Source: Marivirga aurantiaca (GTDB taxonomy: Bacteria; Bacteroidota; Bacteroidia; Cytophagales; Cyclobacteriaceae). From it: DNA of 64,000 nt. Below are positions 61,449-64,000 of the stretch, one piece after another. Where the stretch lies: NCBI RefSeq assembly GCF_016679925.1, contig NZ_JAEQBW010000004.1:186001-250000 (forward strand). The letters are read 5' to 3'. Within the stretch, counting starts at the first letter, position 1, and every line of letters begins with the position of its first letter. The notes beneath the pieces are model-generated. The model was not told the DNA's origin, ran no database searches, and was given only the letters and a program-made list of their open reading frames with translations. Both the position numbers and the translations under genes were made by a program.

Positions 61449-62831
61449 TCAAAGCTTTTTAAAATGGAATGTTTGCCCCATTCTTAGCACACTTAAACCT
61501 GTCACCACTTCATTTTCTACTTCAAATTCAATAGCTAACTCCACTTTTTTACCAAAAAATGCATGTTGGCCTTTCGGATATATTTCAAAAGCAGGATTTC
61601 CGGCTAGCTGAGCCATAAGTTTATTGTTAATGCTTGTAATCTGAAGTTTCATTTTACCTGAATCTGATATAAAATTGCCAGGGTAAATTTGAAAATTGAT
61701 CGGATTTGTGGTTTGTGCTACTTCTATTTGGGGCATTTCAAACTCTCTGTTAAAAACCAGCTTTTCAATATCTCCCGCAATCGATTCTATTGGTAAAGAG
61801 GATCGATTACTTAGTACAATAATACTGATTTTGTCTTTGGGATATAGTGCTGTATAAGTAGAAAAACCCCAGGTGCCACCGCCATGGTAGTATTTCTCTG
61901 GCTGAGAAGAATTGATGAACCATCCATAGCCGTAATTTTTGTTTTCTGCTGAATGAGGTATTGCGTAAGTTGTAAATAATAATTTCTGCTTGTCTTCACT
62001 CAATAGTGTATTATTTAAAAAGCTGTTGTTCCATTTAAGTAAATCCGTAGCGGAGGAATACATATCACCAGCTCCTTTTAATAAAGAATAGTTACGATAA
62101 GGGGCATGCACTAAACTGTCATCTGAGATTAAATGATAGCCTGAAACCATATGAGGAATGATTTTTAAGGAATTAACAGAGCCTGTTTCTTCCATTTGCA
62201 AAGGCCTTAGTATTTTATCAGTCACAATATTTTCAAATGAATCCTGATACAGTACTTCAAGAATTGTAGACAGAAGATAATAGCCTAAGCTTGAATAATG
62301 CATCTTGCTCCCAGGTGTAAAAAGTAAATCCAGTTCATTAATTTCTGCAATGGCTTGTTCCTTGTTGAGTTGTAATTTGGATTTTATTGGCCAGTAATCA
62401 GTAATTCCTTCATTATGGGGCAAGCCTGAAGTATGCGTTAAAAGCTGATGAATAGTTACCTCTTTAAATTTCTCAGATAAATCTTCTATGAATTTACAGG
62501 CTTTGTCTTCAAAGTTTAATTGACCTTCCTCTTGAGCCATCGCAACTAATGCTCCTGTAAATGTTTTAGTGATAGAAGCAATTTTATATTTGCTGCCATT
62601 TGTTATTTTAAGTTCATGCTCTAAAGAAGCCATGCCCACTGATGACCGGAAAAGGACATCATTTGCTTTAGCCACCAGAATTTCCCCACTAAAACCTTTT
62701 TTGGCATGGATCACATTGAGATAAGTTTGAAAGTCATCTTGTAAAGAAGCATTCTCTATTGTTTGTGCATTAATGCTATGGGTGAATAATGCTAAAACAA
62801 AGCCGGACAAGATTATTTTTATCATTTTCAT
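61449..62831 (-). CDS. Serine hydrolase (class C beta-lactamase fold)
   Basis: A 460-residue exported hydrolase. Signal peptide 1-22 ('FTHSINAQ'), catalytic domain about 35-345, C-terminal lipocalin-like or DUF3471-type domain about 365-460. Motifs: Ser86-Ile-Thr-Lys89 in 'KIASITKTFTG', Tyr-Ser-Ser in 'MHYSSLGYYLL', 'HGGGTWGFS', and 'LLTHTSGLPHNEG'. First gene of a hydrolase-sigma-antisigma operon. Substrate unknown. It is a more distant paralogue than the 49.9-kb and 57.6-kb hydrolases are from one another. Confidence 0.93.
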   Translation of the reverse strand: MKMIKIILSGFVLALFTHSINAQTIENASLQDDFQTYLNVIHAKKGFSGEILVAKANDVLFRSSVGMASLEHELKITNGSKYKIASITKTFTGALVAMAQEEGQLNFEDKACKFIEDLSEKFKEVTIHQLLTHTSGLPHNEGITDYWPIKSKLQLNKEQAIAEINELDLLFTPGSKMHYSSLGYYLLSTILEVLYQDSFENIVTDKILRPLQMEETGSVNSLKIIPHMVSGYHLISDDSLVHAPYRNYSLLKGAGDMYSSATDLLKWNNSFLNNTLLSEDKQKLLFTTYAIPHSAENKNYGYGWFINSSQPEKYYHGGGTWGFSTYTALYPKDKISIIVLSNRSSLPIESIAGDIEKLVFNREFEMPQIEVAQTTNPINFQIYPGNFISDSGKMKLQITSINNKLMAQLAGNPAFEIYPKGQHAFFGKKVELAIEFEVENEVVTGLSVLRMGQTFHFKKL

Positions 62832-63029
62832 AAGACAAAGGGTTTGATTTCCCTATTAGTTGTCTTTCAAAGATGAAATCTTACAGTTACTATTTTTTTG
62901 CCTTAATTATAAAAGGAGGAGCCGATAACTCCTCCCCAACTATGACTTGCTGAAAATGATTGAGGAACACTTGATTTATTCCTGATTACCTCAATATTAC
63001 ATCCAAATTCTCTGCTAATTGGTTAAGTG

Positions 63030-64000
63030 CTATTTAACTTCTTCAAAGGATCGGTAAGCACCTACAATTTCTGCAAGAATCTCTGCAGTTGCACCATCAT
63101 CTTCAATTTCTTCTACATTTGAATTCAACATTAGAATAGAGCCGGTTTGAGTATCAGGATTGATACCAAAAAAGCATGTAGTTCCTAAATCCCCACCTGA
63201 ATGACCTATTCTGCCTGAAGTTGACCAAACCCAAAAAACACCGTAGTTATCTTCTTTTGGTGACATTTCAGTTGGCTTTTTGTTGGCCTCAAACTTCTTT
63301 TCGAAAAGTACCTGATAGGAATCACTTGAAAGCAGCAAATTAGATTGATTAGCTTTTCCTTTCATCATTTCCAACATGAAAAGGGTGAGATCCTCTATAG
63401 AAGTGATCAGAGACCCATCGGGATAAGTAGCCATTGTATAGAAGGGGAGCGGATTATTTCTGTCCCAGTATTGAAGCGAAACTTCTTCTCTGTTTAAATC
63501 CGTAAGCTTCCAGGCTGTATTCTCCATATGAAGAGGAGTGAAAATTTCATTCTTTGTATATTCCTCAAATGACATTCCTGTTTTAATTTCAACCAGATAA
63601 GCGGCCAATGCGGAAGCAATATTGCAATAGCGGTAATTTTCTCCTGCAGCAGAATTACTGAAATTTGTGACTTTATAAAGAGCTCCATCTTTCGCAAAAT
63701 AATCATACATAAAATCAGCCAGAGATAAAACCTCCCCATTTGATTTTACATTCAATTCATTCAGCATTCTTTCAGCCATTGGAGTGGTTAAGTCTTCACC
63801 TTGCAGGATGCTGTAATTACTCAGATAAGTATTTTCGTCATCCAAAATCCCGGAAGTATGAGTGACTAAATGCTTCACTCTGATAAGTGTTTCTTTAGCA
63901 TTGGGATTGATCACCTGAAATGGCAGGATCTCATTAATAGGTGTTTCAAGGGTGAAATGGCCTTGTTCAATTGCTTTCATTACTGCCACCCCCACAAAAA
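63030..64000 (-). CDS. Serine hydrolase (class C beta-lactamase fold), 5' part beyond the window
   Basis: The reading frame is open to the right edge, so the N-terminus (signal peptide and the SxxK box) lies outside. The visible 323 residues hold 'VKHLVTHTSGILDDENT', Tyr-Cys-Asn in 'NYRYCNIASAL', 'IGHSGGDLGTT' as the third box, and 'GVFWVWSTSG'. The preceding 'GVAVMKAIEQGHFTLETPIN' is the helix that follows the active-site serine in this family. A 199-base gap separates it from the hydrolase-sigma operon downstream; this gap holds no recognisable feature apart from AT-rich sequence. Confidence 0.88.
   Translation of the reverse strand, partial: FVGVAVMKAIEQGHFTLETPINEILPFQVINPNAKETLIRVKHLVTHTSGILDDENTYLSNYSILQGEDLTTPMAERMLNELNVKSNGEVLSLADFMYDYFAKDGALYKVTNFSNSAAGENYRYCNIASALAAYLVEIKTGMSFEEYTKNEIFTPLHMENTAWKLTDLNREEVSLQYWDRNNPLPFYTMATYPDGSLITSIEDLTLFMLEMMKGKANQSNLLLSSDSYQVLFEKKFEANKKPTEMSPKEDNYGVFWVWSTSGRIGHSGGDLGTTCFFGINPDTQTGSILMLNSNVEEIEDDGATAEILAEIVGAYRSFEEVK

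Overview
This window looks like chromosomal DNA of a marine-type member of the Bacteroidota, most likely order Cytophagales (Marivirga-like is my best guess; the genus cannot be fixed from sequence alone). The grounds are: a fused SecDF; DUF4270 next to glmS; a DUF4348-like lipoprotein; a secreted protein with a type IX secretion C-terminal sorting domain; LytTR regulators; a bacterial geranylgeranylglyceryl phosphate synthase; low-GC coding sequence; and Bacteroidota-type -7 promoter elements (TAnnTTTG) close to several start codons. I see no rRNA, tRNA, CRISPR array, complete insertion sequence, integrase or prophage.

Layout. 0-16 kb is mostly housekeeping: BON-domain stress protein, sensor kinase, SecDF translocase, a tandem pair of DUF3857/transglutaminase-like exported proteins, a HisA paralogue, an SprT-like protease, a MurQ plus sugar-kinase pair for muramic acid recycling, a small membrane-protein pair, GGGP synthase and an AraC regulator. 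16-26 kb holds acyl-CoA dehydrogenase, a run panC-panD-(TTG-start membrane protein)-rfaE2-yugP, and the divergent unit GT5-only glycogen synthase / DUF4270 / glmS. 26-39 kb is a set of small accessory units: SRPBCC protein, bile-acid:sodium symporter-like transporter, FUSC protein, LytS/LytTR two-component pair, NAD(P)H oxidoreductase with a Crp-type regulator, GT39 and acyltransferase, membrane LytTR regulator, and ArsI-type lyase with an ECF sigma factor. At 39.63-39.89 kb lies a 264-bp non-coding element with matched ends that folds into nested hairpins.

From 42 kb to the right edge the outstanding feature is five penicillin-recognising serine hydrolases (class C beta-lactamase fold). Four of them sit beside or inside a transcription regulator: DUF2975 + XRE repressor followed by a hydrolase with a C-terminal membrane domain; hydrolase + small membrane protein + ECF sigma + membrane protein; a single polypeptide joining XRE helix-turn-helix, DUF4870 membrane domain, an internal lipobox and the hydrolase; and hydrolase + ECF sigma + membrane protein. 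The fifth runs off the window edge. I infer that these hydrolases are sensors or effectors of envelope regulation; this is the best candidate for an undescribed system here.

Between these modules lie cydAB (bd-type oxidase), an uncharacterised two-gene unit (46.4-47.3 kb), a 642-bp non-coding stretch with twin complementary hairpins and about 13 units of a 20-22-bp degenerate tandem repeat (52.28-52.65 kb), a TPR protein, a pentapeptide-repeat protein, a DUF4348-like lipoprotein and a three-gene cassette ending in a MazF/PemK-like toxin. Starts were moved to the first sensible ATG wherever the longest open frame began at TTG, except where only TTG (13922, 19910) or GTG (51348) fits.
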